From Acidobacteria bacterium UBA2161 (GTDB lineage Bacteria > Acidobacteriota > Vicinamibacteria > Vicinamibacterales > UBA823), in contig DCWN01000033.1 of assembly GCA_002328835.1 (NCBI GenBank), positions 20,332 through 84,331 on the forward strand: DNA of 64,000 bases. Reading direction: 5' to 3'. Positions 54,018-62,405 of this stretch are shown piece by piece. Below the pieces are notes generated by a model. The model worked only from the letters and a program-made list of their open reading frames with translations, ran no database searches and had not been told where the DNA came from. The position numbers were made by a program, and so were the translations under genes. How positions within the stretch are numbered: position 1 is the first letter of the stretch; every line of letters starts with the position of its first letter.

Positions 54018-55097
54018 CTAGCGGGTCACCAGGTTCAGCTTTACGAACGGACACGAATCGACGAGGGTGTCGACGGGCGTGTCGAACAGCGCGTAGGCGG
54101 GCTCGGGCCGTCCCAGCAGGAAGCCCTGGCCCAGCGGAATGCCCATGTCGAGGCAGGCCGTGCGCTCCTCCTCCAGTTCGATCCCTTCCGCCAGGACGGT
54201 CGCACCGAGGTCCGCACAGGCCGAGGCGAGCGCCCGGACGAGATCCTGCGCGACCCGGTTGTGCGGCAAGCCGGTGATCAGTTGCCGGTCGAGCTTGAGA
54301 AAGTCGGGCGGTGCCGTCATTAGATCGGGCAGTCGAGATTGTCCGACGCCAAAATCGTCGTAGGCGACGGCAATCCCGGCGCCCCGGAGCTTGGCGGACA
54401 ACTCACGGATCTGGTCCGTCTTGCTGACCCACTTCTCCGGCAGTTCGACGGCCAGCCGGTACCACCGGGTCAGCTCCGAACGACCAAGATCTTCGAGCGT
54501 CGTCATGAACGCCGGGTCGCGGATTTCGGAAGGGTGAATGTTGAGGAATAGCGTGACGCCGTCCGGGCAGGTCCAGCAGTGGCGGCACTCGGTACAGGCG
54601 CGTGCCGACTCCCTGAACCGGCCACTCAACGCGAGGTCGTCGTGGGTCTGCTCGGCCACCCTGAACAGCTTGCTCAGCTCGACCGAGCCCCTGAGCGTCG
54701 CCGCCCGTCCCAGGGCCTCGTAGCCGGCTACGTTGCCCGACTGCAGGTCGACGATGGGCTGGAAGTGCGGAAAGGTGCGTTGATCCTTGATGACGTGCAG
54801 CAGGTCGACCAGACCCTGGACGTCCGAGATCGATTCGGCATGAACGGTCGGGTCCATGCTCTCGCCCGAATTCGCGCCGCCAGGCACGACTTCGTAGCCG
54901 TGCGTGGCGAAATGGATCACGTCGCCGACACGGACGGGCGCCCGATCGGCGATTCGCTGACCGTTGACGAACGTGCCGTTGCGGCTCTGGTGATCGACCA
55001 CGATCCAGCCGCTGTCCTCGTGTCGAAACTCAGCGTGCTGGCCCGAGACGTCGCCCTGGGCGAGTTCGAGGTCGCTCTCCGGCCGACGACGGACTTC
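54018..55097 (-). CDS. FHA-EAL domain signalling protein, 5' end disrupted
   Basis: The readable coding part is about 359 residues. It starts inside a forkhead-associated domain (RRRPESDLELAQGDVSGQHAEF, then NGTFVNGQRI) and continues with an EAL phosphodiesterase domain of c-di-GMP signalling (YEALGRA, NIHPSEIRDPAF, YDDFGVGQS, LDRQLITGL, LAEGIELEEE). The first glutamate motif of EAL, usually EALxR, reads YEALGRA, so activity is uncertain. No start codon in frame fits near 55100: upstream codons in this frame are the complement of a plus-strand PEGA gene. The gene therefore seems truncated at its 5' end, by rearrangement or a misjoined contig. ATG 54857 could give an EAL-only product. Confidence 0.7.
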   Translation of the reverse strand, partial: EVRRRPESDLELAQGDVSGQHAEFRHEDSGWIVVDHQSRNGTFVNGQRIADRAPVRVGDVIHFATHGYEVVPGGANSGESMDPTVHAESISDVQGLVDLLHVIKDQRTFPHFQPIVDLQSGNVAGYEALGRAATLRGSVELSKLFRVAEQTHDDLALSGRFRESARACTECRHCWTCPDGVTLFLNIHPSEIRDPAFMTTLEDLGRSELTRWYRLAVELPEKWVSKTDQIRELSAKLRGAGIAVAYDDFGVGQSRLPDLMTAPPDFLKLDRQLITGLPHNRVAQDLVRALASACADLGATVLAEGIELEEERTACLDMGIPLGQGFLLGRPEPAYALFDTPVDTLVDSCPFVKLNLVTR

Positions 55098-55778
55098 GCG
55101 GCGCTGCTGCCGGGGGCGACGTCGTCGCAGGAGTCGGCGCCAGCCGGCGGGGCTGATGGCGCGGCGACCGGCGGCCTCGACATCACCTCGGAACCGTCGG
55201 GGGCGCGGGTCACGATAGACGGCACGGACTACGGCGTAACGCCGCTGGCCGTGCCGGACCTGCCGGTCGGCCGCCACACGGTTCGGCTCGAGAGCGATGC
55301 CGGCACGCTGGAGCGGTCGGTTCAGGTCGAGGCCGGGGTGACCTCCTCGATGGTCGAGTCGATCTACGCGGGATTCGTGGCGGTCTTCGCGCCGGTCCAA
55401 CTCGAATTACTCCAGGAGGGGCGTCGGATCGGCACGACGGAGGATGGGCGCCTGATGCTGGCTCCGGGGACCCACCGGATACAGTTGGTCAACGAGCGGT
55501 TGGCGTATCGGGCCGAGGTCACACTCGACGTGCTTCCCGGCGAGGTGACCGCGCATTCGGTCGAACTGCCGGACGGGCGACTGTCGGTCACGGCCGATCC
55601 CTGGGCCGAGGTGACGGTGGACGGCGAGCCGATGGGTCGCACGCCGTTGACCGACCTGCCCGTGACGATCGGTACGCGGAGTGTCATCTTCAGCCACCCC
55701 GAGCTGGGTGAGCGACGCGATACGGTGCTCGTGACGATGGCCGGCGTCGCCGAAGTTCACGCTGACCTGGCCCGCTGA
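55035..55778 (+). CDS. PEGA-domain protein, 5' end disrupted
   Basis: The convincing part is from about 55090 on: a Gly/Ala-rich linker, then PEGA repeats (LDITSEPSGARVTIDGTDYG and LSVTADPWAEVTVDGEPMG), beta-sheet domains found in exported bacterial surface proteins. The natural N-terminus is missing; the frame upstream runs into the complement of the FHA-EAL gene. GTG 55035 (or 55020) is a formal start only. No signal peptide or anchor is present, unusual for this family, which supports truncation. Confidence 0.6.
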   Translation: MLARDVALGEFEVALRPTTDFAALLPGATSSQESAPAGGADGAATGGLDITSEPSGARVTIDGTDYGVTPLAVPDLPVGRHTVRLESDAGTLERSVQVEAGVTSSMVESIYAGFVAVFAPVQLELLQEGRRIGTTEDGRLMLAPGTHRIQLVNERLAYRAEVTLDVLPGEVTAHSVELPDGRLSVTADPWAEVTVDGEPMGRTPLTDLPVTIGTRSVIFSHPELGERRDTVLVTMAGVAEVHADLAR

Positions 55779-55873
55779 GGCCGAGCCCGCCGGAAGCCGG
55801 TGCATTCGCACACGGCGTTGCACGAAGTATGATCGGCCAGTTCTCCTGGGCATCCAGCGAGAGGAGGCGAGTC

Positions 55874-56743
55874 ATGCGGCGATTCGAGGCTTGGATCGTG
55901 TTGGTCATCGTGGCGGTCGTTCTGGCCGGTCCGTGGCAGTCAGCGGAAGCGCAGACGTCGATTGCGGGGATGGAGGTTCATCGCCAGATCGACTACATCG
56001 GCGATGCGTCGTACGCCGATGAGCGCGATCGCCTCGACGTCTTCATGCCGTCCGATGCGGAGGGCGTGCCGGTCGTCGTCTTCTTCCACGGTGGTGGCCT
56101 GGTGAACGGCGACAAGTCGCAGGGTGAGTTCGTGGCCAAGGGCCTCGTCCCGCGCGGGATCGGCGTCGTCTCGGCGAACTACCGCCTGTCGCCGGGGGTC
56201 ATGCATCCGGCCCATCTCCAGGATGCCGCCGCGGCGTTCGCCTGGACGGTCGAACAGATCAGCGAGTACGGCGGCGATCCGGAGCGTGTGTACTTGGCTG
56301 GGCATTCGGCCGGGGCCTACATGGCCGCGCTCCTGGCGCTGGACGACAGCTATCTCGGCGAGGCCGGCGTCACGCTGTCGGCCGTCCGTGGGGCGATCCC
56401 GATTAGTCCGTTCCTCTACGTCGAGGAGGTCGCGCCCGATCGCCCGACGACCGTCTGGGGTGCCGACCCGGCGATTTGGCGCTCGGCGTCGCCGTCCACC
56501 TACTTCCGTGACGGCAAGCCGGCGCTGCTGTTCGTCTATGCCGACGGGGACGCCGACTGGCGGCGGGAGCAGATCGAGCGGGGTGCGACGGCGCTGACCG
56601 CAGCGGGCCAGCACGACGTCGCGACCGCAGAGATTCCGGACCGCACGCATAGTTCGGTCGTCGAGCAGCTTGCCGCGCCAGGCGACCCTGGCGCCGCGCG
56701 GATCGCCGAGTTCGTCCTTCGGCCCGCTCACGGTACCCAGTAG
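55874..56743 (+). CDS. Secreted alpha/beta-hydrolase (esterase/lipase family)
   Basis: ATG 55874 follows GAGGAGG and opens a signal peptide (MRRFEAWIVLVIVAVVLAG, cut after AEAQ). The 289-residue protein has the HGGG oxyanion motif (FFHGGGLV), the nucleophile GHSAGAYMA, an aspartate in VYADGDADW and a histidine in DRTHSSV, the triad of BD-FAE/HSL-type esterases. Substrate unknown. It is followed by a large terminator hairpin. Confidence 0.9.
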   Translation: MRRFEAWIVLVIVAVVLAGPWQSAEAQTSIAGMEVHRQIDYIGDASYADERDRLDVFMPSDAEGVPVVVFFHGGGLVNGDKSQGEFVAKGLVPRGIGVVSANYRLSPGVMHPAHLQDAAAAFAWTVEQISEYGGDPERVYLAGHSAGAYMAALLALDDSYLGEAGVTLSAVRGAIPISPFLYVEEVAPDRPTTVWGADPAIWRSASPSTYFRDGKPALLFVYADGDADWRREQIERGATALTAAGQHDVATAEIPDRTHSSVVEQLAAPGDPGAARIAEFVLRPAHGTQ

Positions 56744-56758
56744 GCGGCGATCTCTCTT

Positions 56759-56809
56759 TCACGCCGATCCGGGGTGGTCGCCGACCGGTGGCCGCCCCGA
56801 CCGGCGTGA
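56759..56809 (+). terminator. Branched terminator hairpin after the esterase gene
   Basis: TCACGCCG (56759-56766) pairs with CGGCGTGA (56802-56809) and CGGGG (56770-56774) with CCCCG (56795-56799), with a small inner hairpin; a T-rich tail TTCGTTTC follows. Confidence 0.65.
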
Positions 56810-56875
56810 TCGTTCGTTTCACTGCGTCGGGCGTCTGCGTTCCTCGCCTCACTCTAACTAACTGAAAATACAGAG

Positions 56876-56982
56876 CTTGAATAGATCGTGGAACCTCGAT
56901 GGCTCCGGGAGCGTCAGATTGTTCAAGATATGAGTAGTAGACGATAATATAATCTGATGTATAATAAATAAGAATAAGGAGG
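56876..56982 (+). promoter_or_regulatory. AT-rich heat-shock promoter region and ribosome binding site of hsp20
   Basis: The 110 bp before the gene is far AT-richer than the rest of the window. It holds a sigma-32-like pair, CTTGAA (56876-56881) and CCTCGAT (56894-56900), a second promoter TTGTTC (56919-56924)-18-GATAAT (56943-56948), and a TATAAT at 56960-56965. A perfect AAGGAGG (56976-56982) lies 7 nt before the ATG. Which promoter is used is unknown; the RNA may fold as a thermosensor. Confidence 0.6.
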
Positions 56983-56989
56983 AGAAACA

Positions 56990-57451
56990 ATGTTAACCAG
57001 ATGGAATCCGTTCAATGAACTGACCGACCTTCACCAGGAGGTGGACCGCCTCTTTGGGCGTACCTGGGGCGAGGTGCCGATCCGCGGCAACGAAGTCCCG
57101 TGGGTTCCCGCGACGGAGGTCACGTCCAACAAGGAAGGCTGGCAGATGCGGATCGCGCTGCCGGGGATCGAGCCCGACGACGTGCACGTCGATCTGCACG
57201 GCAACACGCTGACCATCAAGGGTGAGCGTTCCGAGACGAAGGAAGACAAGGAGCTGCACGTCTCCGAGATTCGGTACGGGCGGTTCGAGCGCATGTTCAC
57301 GCTGCCGGCGAAGGTCGAGGGCGAGAAGGTGACGGCGTCGTTCCACGACGGCATGCTCGACCTTCGACTGCCGCTGGCCGAGAGCGCCAAGCCGCGCCGG
57401 ATCGAGATCGGCAAGGGTGCCAAGAAGATCGACGTCAAGAAGGTCGCCTGA
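56990..57451 (+). CDS. Hsp20-family small heat-shock protein
   Basis: The 153-residue protein has the alpha-crystallin domain (about 45-140) with VDLHGNTLTIKGERSE, ALPGIEPDDVHVDL and ending in GMLDLRLPLAESAKPRRIEI; a C-terminal IxI-like motif is present as RRIEI. It is an ATP-independent holdase that keeps unfolded proteins soluble and forms oligomers. The N-terminal MLTRWNPFNELTDLHQEVDRLF is typical of the class A type. It is preceded by AT-rich regulatory DNA and followed by a terminator, so it is monocistronic. Confidence 0.95.
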   Translation: MLTRWNPFNELTDLHQEVDRLFGRTWGEVPIRGNEVPWVPATEVTSNKEGWQMRIALPGIEPDDVHVDLHGNTLTIKGERSETKEDKELHVSEIRYGRFERMFTLPAKVEGEKVTASFHDGMLDLRLPLAESAKPRRIEIGKGAKKIDVKKVA

Positions 57452-57482
57452 CGGCGACGACGTCGTCTTCTCCCTAGCGCAG

Positions 57483-57508
57483 CCGGACAGGGCTTGGCCC
57501 CTGTCCGG
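57483..57508. terminator. Bidirectional terminator between hsp20 and the membrane-protein gene
   Basis: CCGGACAGGG-CTTGGC-CCCTGTCCGG, a perfect 10-bp stem with a 6-nt loop, lies between two convergent genes. Confidence 0.75.
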
Positions 57509-57531
57509 TTGGTGCGTGCCGTGACTGCGCC

Positions 57532-58095
57532 TCAGCCCTCAGGCCAGAGCCAGCCGAACATTCCGGCCGTGAGTAGCGCGTAGACGAACCCGTCGAATGT
57601 GTTTTTGAGCGTGGTGCTCCAGGCGCGATGGTACCAGATCGAATCCGACCACTGAGCCACGGCGTATGCGATGAACGCGGTCGTCCCAGCGAACCGGAAG
57701 ACGTCCAGGTAGTTGGCACCCGGTCCCAGCGTGCGGCCCGTGATGTACGCGGCCATGATCCCCACCAGGATGCAGAAGATGAACCACTGGACGAGGCTGG
57801 CGCCCATCGCCGGCGGGCCGCTGGGCATGACGGTGACGAAGGCGACCGGTCCCTTCGTCGCCTTCTCGACGAAAGCCGGCGAGTTCATCTCCTTCGGCGT
57901 CCCGGCGTAAGGGATCACGTAATCGCCCGGTGGAATCGAGTATCGCCGGAGCGCCTCCATCACCTCGCCCTCCGACGGCACCTGGCCGAAGTCATTGTGG
58001 TGATACGGCAGCAGCATGTGGATGATCGAGCTGGCCACGAAGACCAGGATGGCCGAGCCGAAAATGGGCAGCCAGAGCGCCGGAATGGAGACCAT
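57532..58095 (-). CDS. Four-span membrane protein, unknown function
   Basis: The 187-residue protein has hydrophobic helices at about 8-28, 103-123, 128-152 and 162-184, with a hydrophilic domain (about 35-95) between the first two (FGQVPSEGEVMEALRRYSIP, GDYVIPYAG). AGGAGG precedes the ATG. I know no named family; similar proteins of the same shape seem common in Acidobacteria, from memory of the family, not from a search. The gene is 44 nt upstream of nothing obvious: the FAD oxidoreductase gene ends to its right. Confidence 0.65.
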   Translation of the reverse strand: MVSIPALWLPIFGSAILVFVASSIIHMLLPYHHNDFGQVPSEGEVMEALRRYSIPPGDYVIPYAGTPKEMNSPAFVEKATKGPVAFVTVMPSGPPAMGASLVQWFIFCILVGIMAAYITGRTLGPGANYLDVFRFAGTTAFIAYAVAQWSDSIWYHRAWSTTLKNTFDGFVYALLTAGMFGWLWPEG

Positions 58096-58139
58096 CGGAT
58101 TCCTCCTGCGGACGTTGCCGAGATCGCGGGCGGCTTGGG

Positions 58140-59366
58140 TCAGACCGCGGCGGCGCTGCCGGTTCGTGGCCGCGCCATGGCGTTGAACAGTTCGATGTGA
58201 CCGGTGACGATCCGCTGGCGAGCGTCCTCGTCTGGCGTTGTGTCCCAGATGCCGCGCTCGGACGTCCCGCCCAGCGCGATGCCATCCGAGCGGGGCATCA
58301 TGTGGATGCCCAATCCGTTCTGGCTTCCCGGGAGGCCGCCCATCGTCGAATAGTTCACGTCGGCCTGCGGCGCGAGGTGCGTCAATTGCCCCTTGAGCGG
58401 CACGAGTTCGGTGTCGCCGAAAAGCTCACGCGATCCCAGGGCGGTGCAGTTGACGATCAGCGACTCGTCGAGGGTCATCAGGTCGCGCAGTGTTTCGAAC
58501 TTCCGGAGGGTGATCCGGCCACCGAACGCGATGACATCACGCGTCAGCCCATCGAGATAGCGCGAAGGCTCGATCCGGAGCATCGGAGCCCGGGCGGCGT
58601 AGGTCGACGGGAACGGGTGCTCTCCGGGCCCGAGCATTTCGGGTGGCGTCAGCAGGTGCGCCGGCATCAGCGGATCGCGTGGTCGCGTCGACTCGCCGCG
58701 ACCCTCGCGGGGCTCCCGCAGGTCGTTGAGCATGCCATAGCTGTCGACCCACGAGACGCCGCGGTTCGTGCCGGCCATCCGTTGCAGTTCGCGGTAGCCG
58801 ATCTCGGCGGCTTCCCGAAACTGCGCGTCCCAGGCGGGGTTTCGGCGCCCGACGGCGATGAGGCCCGACGAGGGGGTATAGCCCGCCCACGCCTTGTTCG
58901 AGGTCGTGTGTGGCGGCATCGCCTCCGTATAGATCGTGACGTCGAAGCCCCGGCGCTGGAGCTGTCGGGCGGCGGTGAGGCCGACCGTGCCGCAGCCGAG
59001 CACGGCGGCGTGGCGACCATCGTGCGCGACCGCCAGGTCGGCAGCCAGTGCCCCCGTACCCCAGCCGAGCGAGTGGCCGGCGCCACCGTGGCCGTAGTCG
59101 TGCACGACGGTTCTGGCGTCGAGCTTCTCGGCGCGCACCACGAACCCGCCGGGGCGGTGTGGCCGCAGACCGACCGTCGTGCGCAGGACGCGGCCCCACG
59201 ACGCGTTGACCGGGACCAGTTCCACCATTGGGCGCGACGGTGCTGCGGGTGGCGGTGTACGTGCCGAGCAGCCGGGCAGGCCGAGCCCCACCAGCGCCAG
59301 GCCGCCGGCCTTGATCACGGTCCGCCGATCGAGGTGTCGATCAGACATCGAAGTGCGGCCGATCAT
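58140..59366 (-). CDS. Tat-exported FAD-dependent oxidoreductase (D-amino-acid oxidase fold)
   Basis: The 408-residue protein has a twin-arginine signal (DRRTVIKAGGLALVGLGLPGC) ending in a lipobox cysteine, so it is exported folded and lipid-anchored. The Rossmann motif AAVLGCGTVGLTAARQL and the FAD-binding C-terminal GLPGSQNGLGIHMMPRSDGI match the DAAO/GlyOx family. Substrate unknown. ATG 59366 has GAGG upstream; ATG 59348 is an alternative that keeps the Tat motif. The tatA-tatC genes lie in the same window. The short leader starts near the divergent DsbD-alpha gene. Confidence 0.85.
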   Translation of the reverse strand: MIGRTSMSDRHLDRRTVIKAGGLALVGLGLPGCSARTPPPAAPSRPMVELVPVNASWGRVLRTTVGLRPHRPGGFVVRAEKLDARTVVHDYGHGGAGHSLGWGTGALAADLAVAHDGRHAAVLGCGTVGLTAARQLQRRGFDVTIYTEAMPPHTTSNKAWAGYTPSSGLIAVGRRNPAWDAQFREAAEIGYRELQRMAGTNRGVSWVDSYGMLNDLREPREGRGESTRPRDPLMPAHLLTPPEMLGPGEHPFPSTYAARAPMLRIEPSRYLDGLTRDVIAFGGRITLRKFETLRDLMTLDESLIVNCTALGSRELFGDTELVPLKGQLTHLAPQADVNYSTMGGLPGSQNGLGIHMMPRSDGIALGGTSERGIWDTTPDEDARQRIVTGHIELFNAMARPRTGSAAAV

Positions 59367-59379
59367 ACGCGATCCTCGC

Positions 59380-59385
59380 TACACT
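59380..59385 (+). promoter_or_regulatory. -10 box next to the DsbD-alpha-like start codon
   Basis: TACACT (59380-59385) ends 6 nt before the GTG start codon at 59392, like the arrangement at 1669-1682 and 15720-15733. No -35 hexamer is clear. The same hexamer serves as the smc -10 box. Confidence 0.4.
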
Positions 59386-59391
59386 AGTGTC

Positions 59392-60330
59392 GTGGTTTGC
59401 ACATTCGGCAGCTGGCGGGGTCTTGCCGCGGGAGTGGTGCTGGTCGGTGCGATGGCGGCATGCGGCGCCGCCACTCCGGAGGAGCCCGTGGCCCGGGCCC
59501 GCCCGCTCGCCGCGGCCGAGCCACCGGAGGCACCGAGCGACCGGCCGCCGGTGCGGGCCGAGCTGATCTCCGATATCGCAATCGTGCAGCCGGGCGACGC
59601 CTTCCGGATCGGCGTGCTGTTCACCCTGGAGCCCGGCTGGCATGTGCACTGGGCGAACCCTGGCGGCTCGGGGGAACCCGTGGCGATCGATTTCCGCTTG
59701 CCGGAGCGGTTCGAGGTCGGTCCGCTCCAGTGGCCGGTGCCGGTCCGGTTCACTCAGCCCGACGGCCGCGTGGGCTACGGCTATCGGGATGAGGTGCTGA
59801 TCTATGCGGAGGGGCGCGCGTCCAACCGCGACGTCGACGATGGTGAGACGTGGCCGCTCGCCGCGGAGGCTCGCTGGCTCGCGTGCGCGGCGGAGTGCGC
59901 TCCGGATCGAGCGACGCTGACCCTCGCCCTTCCCGGGTCGATTTCCGGTACCCGGCTCGTCGATCTCGTTAACGCGCCGCGGATCGATGCGTGGGCTCGC
60001 CGCTTGCCTCTGCCCTCCGGGTCCGCAGTGCTGCCGTTCACGGCAGCGTCGGCCCCGGAGGCGGCTGGGTTCGTCGTGTCGCTGTCATGGCGAACGCCGG
60101 CGGCCGGCGTCGAGTGGTTTCCATTCGAGGCAACCTCCGCCGTCTTTCCGACGAGCGACGTGGGGGGGTCGACGCGCCGGACGCGGATTGCGCTCATACC
60201 GCCGGCGAGCCGAACGGACACAGGTCGTACGCTTGCCGCCATTCGCGGCGTCGTCGCCTACACCGACGTTGCCGGCGAGCGCCGCGGCGCCGAAGTGTTC
60301 CTGCCGCTCGACCGCCACGCCGGCCCCTGA
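59392..60330 (+). CDS. Stand-alone DsbD N-terminal (alpha) domain-like lipoprotein
   Basis: GTG 59392 opens a lipoprotein signal with lipobox GAMAAC (cysteine at residue 24). The 312-residue protein matches the periplasmic alpha domain of DsbD/ScsB (about 60-190): GWHVHWANPGGSGEPVAIDF and the cysteine pair in WLACAAECAPDRATL, the site that normally relays electrons to periplasmic partners. The membrane beta domain of DsbD is missing and no such gene is nearby, so electrons must come from elsewhere or the protein has another role. An Ig-like C-terminal portion follows. It is convergent with the gene ending at 60349. Confidence 0.8.
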   Translation: MVCTFGSWRGLAAGVVLVGAMAACGAATPEEPVARARPLAAAEPPEAPSDRPPVRAELISDIAIVQPGDAFRIGVLFTLEPGWHVHWANPGGSGEPVAIDFRLPERFEVGPLQWPVPVRFTQPDGRVGYGYRDEVLIYAEGRASNRDVDDGETWPLAAEARWLACAAECAPDRATLTLALPGSISGTRLVDLVNAPRIDAWARRLPLPSGSAVLPFTAASAPEAAGFVVSLSWRTPAAGVEWFPFEATSAVFPTSDVGGSTRRTRIALIPPASRTDTGRTLAAIRGVVAYTDVAGERRGAEVFLPLDRHAGP

Positions 60331-60348
60331 CCGGGCCGGCGCGCGTCG

Positions 60349-60756
60349 CTACATTCGCTTCTCGCCGGTGCCTGACATCGTCCGATCGCCGATGTCCTGC
60401 GAGACGTTCAAGGTCTCACCGTCGAGGCTCAGCGTCATCGTGACGTCCATCGCGTTGCCCCGCATGTTCCGCTCGAACCGCAAGACCAGCCCACGGTCAG
60501 ACTTCGTGATGTCGGTGATGGTCATCGCGCCGCCACGGCCGCCGCTCAGTTCCGCTGAGACCTTGCCGGCGACATCACTCAGCGTGAGCGACTGCTCCCG
60601 AGTCCCCCGAGGGGTTTCCAGCGAGAGCGCCCACTTGCCGATATAGCCGGTGGCGTCGGCGACGTCGAGCGTGGATGCCTCCTGCGCCGCGGTGGTCCCT
60701 GCAAAGATTGCTGCTGTCAGTCCGAGCGCGATCGTCCATCGTCGGGTCTTCACCAT
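60349..60756 (-). CDS. Small secreted beta-barrel-like protein, unknown function
   Basis: ATG 60756 follows GGGAG and opens a signal peptide (MVKTRRWTIALGLTAAIFAG, cut after TTAAQ). The mature 115 residues are beta-rich (GYIGKWALSLETPRGTREQS, LTLSDVAGKVSAELSGGRGG, LVLRFERNMRG, MTLSLDGETLNVSQDI), the strand pattern of small lipocalin-like proteins. I recognise no named family. It is followed by nothing on the minus strand until the HupE-type gene ends upstream at 60869. Confidence 0.65.
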   Translation of the reverse strand: MVKTRRWTIALGLTAAIFAGTTAAQEASTLDVADATGYIGKWALSLETPRGTREQSLTLSDVAGKVSAELSGGRGGAMTITDITKSDRGLVLRFERNMRGNAMDVTMTLSLDGETLNVSQDIGDRTMSGTGEKRM

Positions 60757-60868
60757 TCGCGTCACTCCCTTTCCGTCAGTTCGCCTCCCGGCCAGGCCAT
60801 TCCCGGCCGGAGCCACAGGTGCTCGAGGATGCAGACTCGTCCGGGCTGTGTGTTATTTCGCGGCACGC

Positions 60869-62227
60869 TCATCGTGGCGGAACGGCGTCGGCGCCGTCGT
60901 CGGGGGCCGGTTCCGAGAGGTCCAGGAAGGTTCGACCCAGCCAAGCGATGCCGACCGCGAGGACCAGGAGCATCGCCCAGCGCATGACGCTGGCGAAGAA
61001 GAACAGGTCGTAGGTCGGGGCCTGGATGCCGAACTGCCCAAACGCGCCGGCGCGCTCGCTCAGCCAGTGCCAGCCGCTGTGGGCGATGAACACCGAGAAG
61101 ACGATGATGCCGATGCGCCGGGTGTCGACGCGGCGGAAGGTCACGACGAGGATCGGCACCAGCATCGCGAGGACGAGCAGCATCGCCAGGTCGAGGCCGG
61201 CGTTGAAGGCGAGCCGTGAGATGAAGCGGTGCCGCCCGCCGAACTGCAGGAGATCCGGCAAGGCGAACGCCAGGCCGAACCCGTGGACGAGGCCGAAGCC
61301 GAACGCGCCCACCGCGCGTCGGTCCAAGCGCGGGCCGATCATGTTCTCGAACGCGACGTAGAGCACCGAGAAGGCGACGACCGTTTCGACGAGCGGCGGG
61401 AACCAGAGTGCGGTCGGCGCCAGCCTGAACGCCGACGCGGTCAACGTTACGGAATACCCCACGCCGAATCCGCCGACGATGACCGCCAGCGATCGGGCTC
61501 GCCGGAACGGCGCGACAAGGCAGAGCAGGAAGACGAGATGATCGAGGCCGTCGAACGCATGGGCGAAGCCGAACGCCACGAAGCGCCGCGTCGCTCGATG
61601 CCACCGCGGGTCGAGCCAGATCCGCCCGGGGTTGCCCGTATAGTCGAACACCTGCTCAGCGCCGTCGGGCGGGACGAAGGTCAGCGCCATGTTGACCCTC
61701 ACCTCCGGGCGTTCCAGCAACGTGTCGATCGAGAAGTCCGATCGGTCCGATGCGATGGGGAACTCGAAGAGCACATCGAGCATCCCCTGCTCCCAGTACA
61801 GCTCGGTGCTGGCGCGGAGCGGCGGGCTCCGGAGGTGCGCGACGGCGCCGTCGTAAGTGGCGAAGGAGCGATCCGACGGGAGCGACACACGCACCGCGAC
61901 GACGCGCGGCTCATCGACGCGCACGCCGTTCTCGTACAGCCGGAGATCCGCGGCGATCCGCCGGCGCGCGGCCTCCCGCAGGGCTGGGTCGGCCCGTGGC
62001 AGGTCCAGGTAACCGATGCCGTAGGTCGGAAACTCCAGATCGCGGAGGCCGCCGAGCGGCATCCGCACGACCATTCGGAGCTGCTGTCCGTCGGGCTTGA
62101 TGATCGCGAGCGCCGTGACATCGTCGACGATTGGCTGCGCGCTCGACGGGACGGCCGAGGCCAGGCTCGCGAGGACGAGGGTGACGTGAATCAGGCTCGA
62201 TCCGGGGTGGCGGCGGGTCGAAGACAT
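60869..62227 (-). CDS. HupE/UreJ-type membrane protein with secreted N-terminal domain
   Basis: ATG 62227 opens a signal peptide (cut after VPSSAQ); the 452-residue protein has a periplasmic N-terminal half (about 30-210) with no recognisable family and a C-terminal six-helix HupE/UreJ-like domain (about 215-440). The histidine-bearing signatures HAFDGLDHLVFLLCLV, GLVHGFGLAFALP and AHSGWHWL are those of the family, whose members probably transport nickel or help metal enzymes. No hydrogenase or urease gene is in view, so the metal or role is open. It is adjacent to the NHL-repeat gene on the other strand. Confidence 0.8.
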   Translation of the reverse strand: MSSTRRHPGSSLIHVTLVLASLASAVPSSAQPIVDDVTALAIIKPDGQQLRMVVRMPLGGLRDLEFPTYGIGYLDLPRADPALREAARRRIAADLRLYENGVRVDEPRVVAVRVSLPSDRSFATYDGAVAHLRSPPLRASTELYWEQGMLDVLFEFPIASDRSDFSIDTLLERPEVRVNMALTFVPPDGAEQVFDYTGNPGRIWLDPRWHRATRRFVAFGFAHAFDGLDHLVFLLCLVAPFRRARSLAVIVGGFGVGYSVTLTASAFRLAPTALWFPPLVETVVAFSVLYVAFENMIGPRLDRRAVGAFGFGLVHGFGLAFALPDLLQFGGRHRFISRLAFNAGLDLAMLLVLAMLVPILVVTFRRVDTRRIGIIVFSVFIAHSGWHWLSERAGAFGQFGIQAPTYDLFFFASVMRWAMLLVLAVGIAWLGRTFLDLSEPAPDDGADAVPPR

Positions 62228-62405
62228 CGTCGAGTGGCGTCGATCGCGCGGGTCACACAGTATAGTCCGCGCCTCTCGAGCAGTCCGGTCTTGATGTCGA
62301 GCTCGGCCGGCTCGCTCCCGAAGTCCGAGGCCGCGAATCGCGTATATACTGGCCCCCCGTTCGGGGAGGTCTCGCTGTGGGAGGCCGAGGAAGAGGAGGC
62401 ACGGA

